The notes below the pieces were generated by a model. It saw only the letters and a program-made list of their open reading frames with translations, was not told the origin of the DNA and ran no database searches. A program made the translations under genes and the position numbers. Below are positions 51,169 through 59,609 of a stretch of 64,000 nt of DNA, in pieces. This DNA is from JANNUT01 sp046331425 (GTDB taxonomy: Bacteria; Acidobacteriota; Polarisedimenticolia; J045). Numbering within the stretch: the first letter of the stretch is position 1; each line of letters opens with the position of its first letter. The DNA lies in the NCBI GenBank assembly GCA_046331425.1, contig JAXLQU010000001.1, positions 62,001-126,000 on the forward strand. Reading direction: 5' to 3'.

Positions 51169-52323
51169 TTACTTGCCGAGCATCAGCTTGGCGATCGTCG
51201 CCAGTTGCATGTTGTCGGTGCCCTCGTAGATCTTGCCGATCTTCGCATCGCGGAACAGTTTTTCGACCGGGTAGTCCTTGACGAATCCGTACCCGCCGAA
51301 CAGATCGACAGCGGTCGAGGAGGCAACTTCCGCGGCGTGCGCGGCCCAGTACTTGGCGATCGCTGCCTCACGCAGGAACGGCAACCCCGCTTCTTTCAGT
51401 TTCGCGGCGTTGAGGACCGACAACAGCGCGGTCTCGGTGAGCACTTCGGCGCGCGCCAGTTGAAACTGCACTCCTTGGAAGTCTGCGATCGGCTTTCCGA
51501 ACTGTTGGCGTTCCTTGGTCCACTGCACCGCATGATCGATCGCGCCTTTGGCGAGCCCCACCATCTGCGCGCCAATACCGATTCGCCCTTCGTTGAGCGT
51601 TTCGATCGCAACCTTGTACCCCTTGCCGATTTCGCCGAGCACCCGCTCGGGGCCGCAGTAGACATCGTCGAGGATCAGTTCGACGGTGCTGCTGGCGCGA
51701 ATCCCGAGTTTGTCCTCCTTCTTGCCGACTTTGAAACCTGGATCGTCCTTGTGCACGAGGAAGCAGGTGATCCCGCGGTAGCCAGCGGAAAGGTCGACCG
51801 TAGCAAACACCAAGAACAGGCCTGCCTCATAGCCGTTGGTGATCCACAACTTGCTGCCGTTGAGGCGCCAGCCGTTTCCGTCTTGGCGAGCCGCCGTGCG
51901 CAGACCGAAAGCATCCGAGCCCGAACCACTTTCGGAAAGCGCATACGCACCCACCGTTTCAGAACAGAGTTTCGGAAGGTAGGTGCGCCGTTGTTCCTCG
52001 GTCCCCCAGCGATGGACTGCGTTGTTGCACAGCGTGTTCTGGACATCGCACACGACGCTGACCGAGGGGTCGACCTTGGCCAACTCGATGATCACCAGGA
52101 TTGCATCGGTGAAGCTCATTCCCGCCCCACCGTACGCTTCCGGAATCTCGATTCCCATCAGCCCCATCTGGAACATCGTCTCGAGCACGAGGGGGTCGAG
52201 TTTTCCTTCGCGATCCATATCCAGAATGCGAGGCCGAATCGTCTCTTCTCCGAAGCGGCGGACCTCGCTCAGCAGAATCTCTTGGTCTTCGGTGGTAACC
52301 GTCAGTGGCTGTGAGTGGCTCAT
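51169..52323 (-). CDS. Acyl-CoA dehydrogenase, short/branched-chain type
   Basis: The 384-residue protein has the family layout. YALSESGSGSDA and KLWITNG are the flavin and substrate motifs, and KIYEGTDNMQLATIAK near the C-terminus carries the catalytic Glu (in YEG, residue about 369) as in short-chain and branched-chain enzymes. It oxidises acyl-CoA to trans-2-enoyl-CoA and passes electrons to ETF, which the ETF-QO at 2.7 kb would then drain to quinone. The exact chain specificity cannot be read. It converges on the trans-sulfuration gene, 71 bases apart, and is divergent from lolA. Confidence 0.94.
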   Translation of the reverse strand: MSHSQPLTVTTEDQEILLSEVRRFGEETIRPRILDMDREGKLDPLVLETMFQMGLMGIEIPEAYGGAGMSFTDAILVIIELAKVDPSVSVVCDVQNTLCNNAVHRWGTEEQRRTYLPKLCSETVGAYALSESGSGSDAFGLRTAARQDGNGWRLNGSKLWITNGYEAGLFLVFATVDLSAGYRGITCFLVHKDDPGFKVGKKEDKLGIRASSTVELILDDVYCGPERVLGEIGKGYKVAIETLNEGRIGIGAQMVGLAKGAIDHAVQWTKERQQFGKPIADFQGVQFQLARAEVLTETALLSVLNAAKLKEAGLPFLREAAIAKYWAAHAAEVASSTAVDLFGGYGFVKDYPVEKLFRDAKIGKIYEGTDNMQLATIAKLMLGK

Positions 52324-52643
52324 CGTGGCGTCGTCCTGGGGCGATCCGCCCCGTTGAAGAAGTGCAAGAGACTACTCCATGAGCCGCCGGCAAACTCATG
52401 GACTGCTGCTGTTCTGAGTGGTCCCGCGGTCGCGTCGGTATCTCGCTCCGGTGGGCACAGCGGCGCCCGACACCCGGGCCCGGATCCGATCAACGCGAGT
52501 CGAGCGGCCGATGCGCGGCGTCGACGGGCCGGCTCGGCGCCCGATCGATCAAAACTCCGGCCCTCCTCGGAGCGGCGGCGGGTCGGCGCGGTCGGCGTTA
52601 GACTGCGCCACGCATTCGCTGATACCAGGAAAAAGGGGTTGGA
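52324..52643. other. 320-base intergenic region between divergent acyl-CoA dehydrogenase and LolA genes
   Basis: No gene, tRNA or clear hairpin was found here. It must hold two divergent promoters. The last 20 bases contain AGGAAAAAGGGG, a ribosome-binding site for lolA, and GTTAGACT near 52597 is a possible -10 box. Most of the middle is GC-rich and unstructured to the eye. Confidence 0.5.
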
Positions 52644-53372
52644 ATGACTCGTCTCGTGAAGGGCGGCCTGTCGATCGTCATCTTGATGCTCGGCGTGGCC
52701 TCCACGCTGGCTGGTCCGGTCGTGACGATCGCACCCGAGCTCAAGGCGGTGCTGGATCGCTTCGAGCACGCGCAGCAGGGGATTCAGTCGCTGCGCACGA
52801 ACGTCGTGGAAACTCGCGTCCTGGCGTTGCTGGCCAAACCCGAGGTGCTGCGCGGCCAGCTTACCTTCGATCAGGGCAAGGTTCGGTTCGAGTACCGCGA
52901 GCCCGAGGCGCGCACCTATGTGTTGAACGACGGGAAACTCACGGGTTGGATCCCGGCGCAAAACCGCGTCGAGGAGGCCAATGTTTCCCGGCGCGTATCA
53001 CGTCTTAAGAAGGTGTTCGCTCTCGGTCAGGCCTCCAGCGAACTGATCAAAGACTTCAGCATCACGCTGGTCGAGAAAAGCAGCGTCGCCGGTACCGATG
53101 AACTGGTCCTCGTACCCAACTCGAAGCGGATTCAAAAGCGCATTGCCGAGGTGCGGTTGTGGTTGGACAAGGAAGTCGGACTCCCCAAGCAGATGCATTA
53201 CGTCACCGGCGACGGCAACAAGATCACGTATCAGTTCACGGCGATGCAGGTGAATCCAGAGGTTCCTGCTGCAACCTTCGTGCTGAGAATCCCAGCCAAC
53301 GCCAAGGTGGTGAAAGGGGTTCAGTCGCTCGGGGTGGTGACCAGCGGTACCGACATAGACGAAGAACTCTGA
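52644..53372 (+). CDS. lolA: Outer-membrane lipoprotein carrier LolA-like protein
   Basis: The 242-residue protein has a signal peptide (SIVILMLGVASTLAG) and the LolA fold pattern: FEHAQQGIQSLRTNVVETRV, GQLTFDQGKVRFEYREPEAR, TYVLNDGKLTGWIPAQNRVE. LolA ferries lipoproteins through the periplasm from LolCDE to the outer membrane. The C-terminal extension of about 30 residues (NAKVVKGVQSLGVVTSGTDI) is a little longer than usual. A role in wax or glycolipid export-linked LolA variants cannot be excluded. It is followed 19 bases later by the MoxR-type ATPase gene and may share its message. Confidence 0.88.
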   Translation: MTRLVKGGLSIVILMLGVASTLAGPVVTIAPELKAVLDRFEHAQQGIQSLRTNVVETRVLALLAKPEVLRGQLTFDQGKVRFEYREPEARTYVLNDGKLTGWIPAQNRVEEANVSRRVSRLKKVFALGQASSELIKDFSITLVEKSSVAGTDELVLVPNSKRIQKRIAEVRLWLDKEVGLPKQMHYVTGDGNKITYQFTAMQVNPEVPAATFVLRIPANAKVVKGVQSLGVVTSGTDIDEEL

Positions 53373-53391
53373 AGACGATTCGAAAGGGTCA

Positions 53392-54228
53392 ATGCGCAAG
53401 ACGGTCATCGACGGCGTCGAGCTGAGCCTCGCGCCCCCAGACGAAATCAAAGGGGAATGGGTCGGCCAAGGAGATCTTGTGCGGCAGGTGTTGGCCGCCT
53501 GGGTGGTACTGTCGCCCGAGGACATGCCGCTCAACCCGCGCCTGATCGGACGGCCGGGCGTCGGCAAGACCACCCTCGCGTGCGCAGCGGCCAGACGACT
53601 GAATCGCGATCTGTACCTGTTTCAGGCCACGGCCGACACACGGCCCGAAGACTTGATCGTCACGCCCGTGCTGGCCGAAGGGGGCGGGATCCGCTACACC
53701 GCTTCGACGTTGGTGACCGCGATGATCCGTGGAGGTGTCGCGGTGCTGGATGAAGGCAATCGGATGAGCGAGAAGGCGTGGGCCTCGCTCGCGCCGCTTT
53801 TGGATCAAAGACGCTACGTCGAGTCGATCATCGCGGGGATAAAGATTCACGCGCATGCCGATTTTCGCTTCTGCACCACGATGAACGACGACGCTTCGAC
53901 CTTCGATCTGCCTGAATACATCTCGTCAAGATTGTTGCCGCGAATCTTGCTGGACTTCGCCGACGCCGAGGAGGAGTTGAGGATCCTCTCGGCGAATCTG
54001 CCGTTCGCACCTCCCGAGCTGTTGCGCTACGTGGCGGCATTTCTGCAAACCGCGCACGAAGCAGATGCTGTCTACAGCGTTCGTGACGGCATCAATCTGG
54101 CTCGCTACGCCCTCAAGCGAGCCCACATCGCAGGCGATCCACCTTCCGCGGCGCTCACACACCTACCGGACGCGATGCTGCAAACGCTCGGCGAGGACGC
54201 CACCGACTACCTGCCCGAATCCTCGTGA
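53392..54228 (+). CDS. MoxR-type AAA ATPase
   Basis: The 278-residue protein is a compact AAA ATPase. Walker A is GRPGVGKTTLA near residue 50, Walker B is GVAVLDEGNRM near residue 118, and FRFCTTMNDD is sensor 1. ISSRLLPRILLDFAD holds the Arg of the second region of homology. This is the MoxR/RavA class, which usually remodels a partner with a VWA domain or other client. No VWA gene is adjacent. Instead a 653-residue unrecognised protein follows after 137 bases. It is preceded by lolA with a 19-base gap. Confidence 0.87.
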   Translation: MRKTVIDGVELSLAPPDEIKGEWVGQGDLVRQVLAAWVVLSPEDMPLNPRLIGRPGVGKTTLACAAARRLNRDLYLFQATADTRPEDLIVTPVLAEGGGIRYTASTLVTAMIRGGVAVLDEGNRMSEKAWASLAPLLDQRRYVESIIAGIKIHAHADFRFCTTMNDDASTFDLPEYISSRLLPRILLDFADAEEELRILSANLPFAPPELLRYVAAFLQTAHEADAVYSVRDGINLARYALKRAHIAGDPPSAALTHLPDAMLQTLGEDATDYLPESS

Positions 54229-54365
54229 TCCAACCTTCCGCTTTAAGCATGGGCCCTCGAATCCCGACACTCCGACGCTCGACGGTTTTCGTCGTCTGAT
54301 TTGCTCGAACATCGATCAGGAGGCCGATCGTCGGCGGTGAACTCTGCGCGACGTCTGCAACTGAA

Positions 54366-56327
54366 ATGTCCGATCGCGATCCACTGATCTGGGAGCTATC
54401 GACCTGGCCGTGGGGCCTGGACGGCGTGCGATTGCTCCCGGTTTTGCACGAGCGCTTGGAGTTTGCCCGCGCCGTCCGCGCACACCTGGATCACTTCGAC
54501 CCGCAGGCCGTGGTGGTCGAAATACCCAAGCCTGCAACCCAGGCGTGGCTGTCGGCGGTGACGCGCCTTCCTGTGATTCATGCCGTACGTTTTCGACGCG
54601 CTGCCGGCGAATTGAGCTGGCTGATCGTCGATCCGTGTGACGCCACGGTGGAAGCGGCGCGTTGGGCACTCGAGCGCGGGCGTGCGGTGATTTGTGGCGA
54701 TCTGTGGATTTCGGATTACCCGAGGATGCAGGACGCGTTGCCCGACCCTGCCGTCATACCGGAGATCGGCTACGCACCATTCGTTCGCGCGGCGCTTGCA
54801 GCGACGCGGCCCCATGCGGCACACGACGGCGCACGCGAGCAGGCGATCGCAGTCGCGATCGCTCAGGCGCGCGCCGCACACGATCGGGTGGTCGCCGTGT
54901 TCGGGGTTTCGCACCTGCAGGGAATCACGAGAGCGTTGCGCGAGGGCGCAGCGTCGCCGGCGGCGCGCGTGACGAAGCTCGAGATCGTGGCGCTTCCGTT
55001 GGATCCGGAGTGTCTGGTCGAAGTCTTGGGCGAGACGCCGTTCGTGCAAGCGGCGTTCGAGCGCGCCCGCACGGGGCAGCCGCCCTGCGCCTGGTCGAAT
55101 CCTGTCGAGCCCCGCCCAGTTGGGAAACTGTTGCGCTTTCCGGGCGCTGCCGAAATCGAACCGGCCCAATCCGATTCCGAGGAAGAACTCGCGCTGGAAA
55201 CTCGCGCGAAAGCACAGGGAGATGATCTGCTCTCGCGCCCAAGACTGTTGTCGCGATTGATCGATCACGCTATCCGTCACACTCGGCAGAGCGGCAGCAG
55301 CGGGCCGAGTCTGGGTGAACGGCGCGTGTTGCACACCTTTGCGCGCAACCTCGCGCTGTTGGATGGACGGCTTTGCCCCGACCTGTTCGAGTTGACCGTG
55401 GCAGCCCGCGGTGCGGTTGACGATCGGTTCGCTCGGGACTTGTTGCGAGTGGCTGGGCACTGGCCGTGGCAAGGGCAACCGGCCGGAGCGGTGCGCTTGA
55501 CCGCGCAGGACTTGGGTCGAGGCACACGCTTGATCACGCTTCGTCCTCGCATCGACCGCATCGGACGTCGCCCGCAGTTGAGACAGCTCCTGCGTTCCGC
55601 CGAGGAACGATTGGCAGGCGCATCGGCGATCTGCTCGCACGAGCCGGAGGATCTGATCGTGGAAGCGCTCGGCCGTGAGTTGCGGGAGCGTGGACGCCGT
55701 CGTGCCGCGCGTGCGGGGGAGCGGGTCGTGCCGTTCACAGCGAGTCTGTTGGATGGTCTTGATCCACGCGAAACACTGCGCCGCATGCTGACCGATGGTC
55801 GACCTTGGGTGCGCGAGGAGACGCGCGCGCGCTCGCAGGCAGGTGCCGTGGTGGTGATCTTCGACGAAGACGATCAGACGCCCGAGCATTTTCCATATCG
55901 GCAGGTCTGGCATGGTGAGCATGAGAACGAGTCCGATTTGGCCTTTTATTCCACCGCTCCCGACGACGGTGTGGTTGCGCCCGGAATTCGCCGCGCTGAC
56001 TACGGCGGTCTGCTGATGACCTGGCCGCCTCGTCGCCTGGGCGAGGTCTGGTCCGACCCTGACTATGCAGAATGGGCCCGCAACAAACCGGAGCGTCTGT
56101 TGGTCGCGGCGCTGGACTACGCCCGCGAACCGTTGGTGGTGGTTGCCGCGCGATCGAATCCCCGTGCCGAACTCCACGAGCTGGCCCGCCGTATCGGCAA
56201 ACGAATCGTCCACCTACCGCTCGGAACGATCGCCGGCGAGCAACTCAGACGAATCCGTACATTTCATATCTTGGCGGGGCGTGAGTTGCGCCCCATCGCC
56301 AGACGCGTGATCGATCCGATTCGATGA
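54366..56327 (+). CDS. Large protein of unknown function, possibly TraB/ChaN-like at N-terminus
   Basis: No family is recognised with certainty in this 653-residue cytoplasmic-looking protein. The N-terminal 220 residues are alpha/beta. LLPVLHERLEFARAVRAHLD, VVVEIPKPATQAWL and VAVFGVSHLQGI resemble the paired His-containing motifs of TraB/ChaN-type domains, which also have an N-terminal G-x-x-H-like site and a late G-x-x-H site. Residues of about 290-370 are helical (RLLSRLIDHAIRHTRQ, GERRVLHTFARNLALLDG). The C-terminal half includes VVVIFDEDDQTPEHFPYRQ, WHGEHENESDLAFYSTAP and WPPRRLGEVWSDPDYAEWA, which form a distinctive aromatic and acidic region. It lies after a MoxR ATPase and overlaps the MATE gene by 4 bases. 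It may be the ATPase's client (inference). Confidence 0.7.
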   Translation: MSDRDPLIWELSTWPWGLDGVRLLPVLHERLEFARAVRAHLDHFDPQAVVVEIPKPATQAWLSAVTRLPVIHAVRFRRAAGELSWLIVDPCDATVEAARWALERGRAVICGDLWISDYPRMQDALPDPAVIPEIGYAPFVRAALAATRPHAAHDGAREQAIAVAIAQARAAHDRVVAVFGVSHLQGITRALREGAASPAARVTKLEIVALPLDPECLVEVLGETPFVQAAFERARTGQPPCAWSNPVEPRPVGKLLRFPGAAEIEPAQSDSEEELALETRAKAQGDDLLSRPRLLSRLIDHAIRHTRQSGSSGPSLGERRVLHTFARNLALLDGRLCPDLFELTVAARGAVDDRFARDLLRVAGHWPWQGQPAGAVRLTAQDLGRGTRLITLRPRIDRIGRRPQLRQLLRSAEERLAGASAICSHEPEDLIVEALGRELRERGRRRAARAGERVVPFTASLLDGLDPRETLRRMLTDGRPWVREETRARSQAGAVVVIFDEDDQTPEHFPYRQVWHGEHENESDLAFYSTAPDDGVVAPGIRRADYGGLLMTWPPRRLGEVWSDPDYAEWARNKPERLLVAALDYAREPLVVVAARSNPRAELHELARRIGKRIVHLPLGTIAGEQLRRIRTFHILAGRELRPIARRVIDPIR

Positions 56328-57673
56328 GCGAGCGCACCGACACGACCGCAACGCGAGAGCTAAGCATTCTGCAGATGTCGGCTCCGCTGGTGGTCTCGTT
56401 TTGGATGCGCTCGTTGTTCACCTTCGTCGATACGATCTTCGCGGCTACTTTGGGTGATGCGTCGGTTGCGGCGATCGGGCTGTCGCTGCCATTCGAGTTT
56501 GGAATGATCGCGATCTGGGTTGGACTCTCGACCGGACTCACCTCGAATCTGGCGCGCGCGATCGGCGCGCAGCAGAACGCCAAGGTGCAACAGCATCTGG
56601 GTGTGAGCTGGCGACTGGTGTGGGGCATCGTTCCGGTGTTCTTCTTGGCCGGGTTGTGGATCTGGTCCTTCGGGTCCGCACTCGCGCCCGATGCCGTCAC
56701 GGGCCGGCAATTCGCGATCTACGGATCGGTGCTCGTCGGGGGTTCCGCGTTCACCATGTTTTGGTCGGTGATCCCCGATTCGATCGTGAAGGCGCATCAC
56801 GATACGCGGGCCACGATGTGGGCTGGAATCTGGTCCAACGTGATCAACGTCGCGCTCAACACGCTGTTCACCTTCGTGTTTCACTGGGGCGTGTTCGGCA
56901 TCGCGTTGTCGACGGTGATCGGCCGATTCGGAGGGCTGATCTACGCGCTCGGAAAGGCGCGAACTCACGAGGCGCGGCGCCTCGCCGAGACTCGCGAGGG
57001 TCAGCCGGGGGTCGATCCGGCTCCGTATCGGTCGACGCTTCAACTGGCCGTCCCGGCGGCGCTTGCGTTCTGCCTGATGGGCGCAGAAACCGCTCTGGTC
57101 AACATGCTCTTGGCCTCGAGACCAGGTGGCACCGAAGCCGTTGCCGCGTACGCCATCTACTTCCGCATCTACCAATTCGTGTTGATGCCGGCGATCGCGG
57201 TGGCGGTCGCGATGTTGCCGTTTGCCGCGCGACGCTTTGGTGCCGGCGACATGCCGGGAATTACACGCGGCCTGCGTCAAGCGCATGGAGCCTGCGCGCT
57301 CTACCTGCTGGCCCTGACGCCGGTGCTCTACTTCTTCGCGCTGCCGATCGCGCAGGCGTTGACCGAATCGTCGTTGGCGCAACATCTCGCTATGACCGCG
57401 ATACGTGCGATCCCTCTGATGGCCCTCGTATCACTGCCGGTGGTGTTGGTGCGGCCGGCATTCGAGGGTCTCGGGCAGGGGAGGCCTGGGCTGATCCTGG
57501 CCCTGCTGCGGCATCTCTTCTTGTTGCTGCCGTGCGCGGCGGCTGCGATTTGGGCGGCAGAACGATGGCATCTTCCGGCGCTCCTCGGATTGCTCGGCGG
57601 GCTCGCGGTGGCAGCGGCGATGACATCGTCGATCGCGTTGATCTGGGCTCGACGCCGGTTGAGAACTGCCTGA
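56324..57673 (+). CDS. MATE family efflux transporter
   Basis: The 449-residue protein has about 12 hydrophobic segments in two halves, with the MATE opening ELSILQMSAPLVVSFWMRSL. LFTFVDTIFAATLGDASVAA and GLSLPFEFGMIAIWVGLSTG are typical of the first half, and LMGAETALVNMLLAS begins the second. It sits in the inner membrane and exports cationic drugs or metabolites in exchange for H+ or Na+. The ATG overlaps the upstream stop by 4 bases, so it is made together with the large unknown protein. A strong hairpin follows 33 bases after the stop. Confidence 0.92.
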   Translation: MSERTDTTATRELSILQMSAPLVVSFWMRSLFTFVDTIFAATLGDASVAAIGLSLPFEFGMIAIWVGLSTGLTSNLARAIGAQQNAKVQQHLGVSWRLVWGIVPVFFLAGLWIWSFGSALAPDAVTGRQFAIYGSVLVGGSAFTMFWSVIPDSIVKAHHDTRATMWAGIWSNVINVALNTLFTFVFHWGVFGIALSTVIGRFGGLIYALGKARTHEARRLAETREGQPGVDPAPYRSTLQLAVPAALAFCLMGAETALVNMLLASRPGGTEAVAAYAIYFRIYQFVLMPAIAVAVAMLPFAARRFGAGDMPGITRGLRQAHGACALYLLALTPVLYFFALPIAQALTESSLAQHLAMTAIRAIPLMALVSLPVVLVRPAFEGLGQGRPGLILALLRHLFLLLPCAAAAIWAAERWHLPALLGLLGGLAVAAAMTSSIALIWARRRLRTA

Positions 57674-57706
57674 GTCGCGCTACGAAACGATGCGGCTGCA
57701 AAAGCA

Positions 57707-57736
57707 CGAAACCCCAGCACGCAGGCTGGGGTTTCG
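57707..57736. terminator. Rho-independent terminator, bidirectional
   Basis: CGAAACCCCAGC (57707-57718) pairs perfectly with GCTGGGGTTTCG (57725-57736) around a 6-base loop. It separates the convergent MATE gene and the small exported protein gene ending at 57765. Confidence 0.85.
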
Positions 57737-57764
57737 CATTCAATACCGTTTTGTCGGACAACCC

Positions 57765-58322
57765 TCAGTTGGCGGGGGCTCTCTCACCGGCGAGCACGAA
57801 GCGCATCGCGAATCGTCGGGTGGCCTGACGCGCAGGAATCGAGGTAACGCCTTTGATCACGGTTTCGATTCGGATCCGCGCCAATTCGGGACGGAACAGT
57901 CCGGCGCTGCGCTCGATCTCGACATCTGTGGTCGCGCCTTCGGACAGCGTGCCGAGCAGCGAGGTGGTTGCGGCATTGGCCAGCGCGGCAACGACTGTGT
58001 CGTCCCAGTTGATGTCGAAGGCGCGGCGCGGCGTGACGGTGTATGTGCAAGGGAGGCAAACCTGACCACCACAAAGTCCGTCGCCCACGGACGGCAGCGG
58101 GGCGATGGCGCTGCTCAGCGCGAGCACGCAGGTGCCATCTTGGTTGAACGTCATGCTGCCAGTGGCGCGGACGCGTTCACCGTGAACATTCCGGACCGCA
58201 GTACCGAGCGCGCCCGTCAGGTTCCAAGTTCCGATCAAGTCGGTGTTCTCAACGGCGAAGGCGCCGCCGCTCAACGTTCCAAGCGCAACAACGGCAAGAC
58301 TGCAACGCAGTATCGATTTCAT
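57765..58322 (-). CDS. Small exported protein, paralogue of the 20.6 kb gene
   Basis: From ATG 58322 the 185-residue protein has a signal peptide ending GGAFAVE. The mature part reads LIGTWNLTGALG, GSMTFNQDGTCVLALSSA, GGQVCLPCTYTV and then a helix and strands (TTSLLGTLSEGATTDVEIER). This follows the same order of motifs as the protein at 20597-21163, including the single Cys and the C-x-x-C pair, so the two form a small secreted family. The predicted shape is a beta-barrel or lipocalin-like fold (inference). No known family is recognised. It is transcribed alone toward the terminator at 57707. Confidence 0.7.
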   Translation of the reverse strand: MKSILRCSLAVVALGTLSGGAFAVENTDLIGTWNLTGALGTAVRNVHGERVRATGSMTFNQDGTCVLALSSAIAPLPSVGDGLCGGQVCLPCTYTVTPRRAFDINWDDTVVAALANAATTSLLGTLSEGATTDVEIERSAGLFRPELARIRIETVIKGVTSIPARQATRRFAMRFVLAGERAPAN

Positions 58323-58436
58323 CGTGGCTCTCCTTGGTCGATTCCGAACGTAGTGCCGGTCCCCCGGGCCGGGCAACGGGCGGGCCGCCAGCATCAGATA
58401 GGACGGCCGGCTCGCCCGAGGGTTGACCCTCGAAAG

Positions 58437-59609
58437 CTAGGGTTCCGATTGCTCGTCGGGCCCGGCGATCGGGTCGGTCGGCGTGCAGCCGACCACACGC
58501 GGAGATCCAGACAATTTGGCCTCTCCCAGCAGGATCGGACCGCCGAACCTCGAGTTCAGAAGTGCCAACTCACCTGCAACACTGGAGGTCCCGAGGTCGG
58601 CCCCTTCGTCAACCGTCGAACCGGCGATCTTCAGGTTGCCGCCGACAGCGACCTCGCCCAGGTAGATCTGCCCCGCGACCTTGCAGTCGTTGAACGTCAG
58701 CGCTCCCGTCACGGTGCCTTCGGAGAGTGCTAGGTCGAGCCCCGAACTACAGCCGTCGAGTGTGACCCCTTTCTTGAACTCGCCCGCCAGTGATACGTCG
58801 TCGCGCACCGCGACGGCGTTCCATGCCGCCTCGCCGCCGACCACCAACTCCAGCGTGTCGAAGCTGCCTCGCAATCCGACATGCTCGAACTTCAACTCGC
58901 CCGAGATCTCCACATCGTGCATCGACGTCTCCCCGATCACGCTCGCAGAGGAGAGCGCCACCGCCGTGGTCTTGGCCGGTGACAAATCAAGATCGCTGCC
59001 GATCAGCGCACCCTTGATCGAGACAGAGCCCCCCAGGCGTGCGCCGGCGAGGTCGAGTTTGCCGAGCACGCGCAGGTCGGTGGCGTCGATTCCTTCCCGC
59101 AACTCGGTGTCATCCAGCAACAGATCGCCGGTGACGAGCAGGTGCTCGGCAAAAAAACCGTTGCCGAACTTCGTGCCGGACAGTCGCAACGAGCCGGTAA
59201 TCTGCACATCCTCCAAACGCACACCGGCATCGATCAGACTGCGATCGATCAGCAGATCTCCGATGACCACCACGCCGCGCAGGTCGATCGCACCCGCGAC
59301 GCGTGTGCAGCTCAGCGTCACCGGGCCAGGCACGACGCACGGCGTATCCGCCGGCAGGTCCGGGCAGAGCAACTGCCGATCGAGACTTGCCAGGATGGTC
59401 GCCTCCTTTCCCGCCGAAACCGGCCGCTCCTCGGAAACGGCACGACGCAGGTCATCGATCCCGACAGAGCCGCCACGCCCTGGTTGGCACACCGGCTCCG
59501 CCGCGCGTTGCACAGCCGTGCCGGTTGGTGCGACAGCTTTGGGCGCCGCTGCTTGAACGCTCCCAGAGACGATCGCAATCAGCAGCGCACACGCGAGTCG
59601 GTCGGTCAT
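58437..59609 (-). CDS. Exported beta-solenoid protein (bactofilin/pentapeptide-like repeats)
   Basis: The 390-residue protein has a signal peptide (LLIAIVSGSVQAAAP). After about residue 105 it is a run of about 20-residue repeats built on hydrophobic-x-Gly/Asp-x-hydrophobic steps: VVVIGDLLIDRSLIDAGVRL, VQITGSLRLSGTKFGNGFFA, LLVTGDLLLDDTELREGIDA, LRVLGKLDLAGARLGGSVSI. Ten or more such turns make a right-handed beta-helix likely. Cys residues in the N-terminal part (VCQPG, LLCPDLPADTPC, SCTRVAG) may form disulfides. It is translationally coupled to the peptidase upstream by a 4-base overlap. It may anchor or scaffold surface material; the function is unknown. Confidence 0.75.
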   Translation of the reverse strand: MTDRLACALLIAIVSGSVQAAAPKAVAPTGTAVQRAAEPVCQPGRGGSVGIDDLRRAVSEERPVSAGKEATILASLDRQLLCPDLPADTPCVVPGPVTLSCTRVAGAIDLRGVVVIGDLLIDRSLIDAGVRLEDVQITGSLRLSGTKFGNGFFAEHLLVTGDLLLDDTELREGIDATDLRVLGKLDLAGARLGGSVSIKGALIGSDLDLSPAKTTAVALSSASVIGETSMHDVEISGELKFEHVGLRGSFDTLELVVGGEAAWNAVAVRDDVSLAGEFKKGVTLDGCSSGLDLALSEGTVTGALTFNDCKVAGQIYLGEVAVGGNLKIAGSTVDEGADLGTSSVAGELALLNSRFGGPILLGEAKLSGSPRVVGCTPTDPIAGPDEQSEP

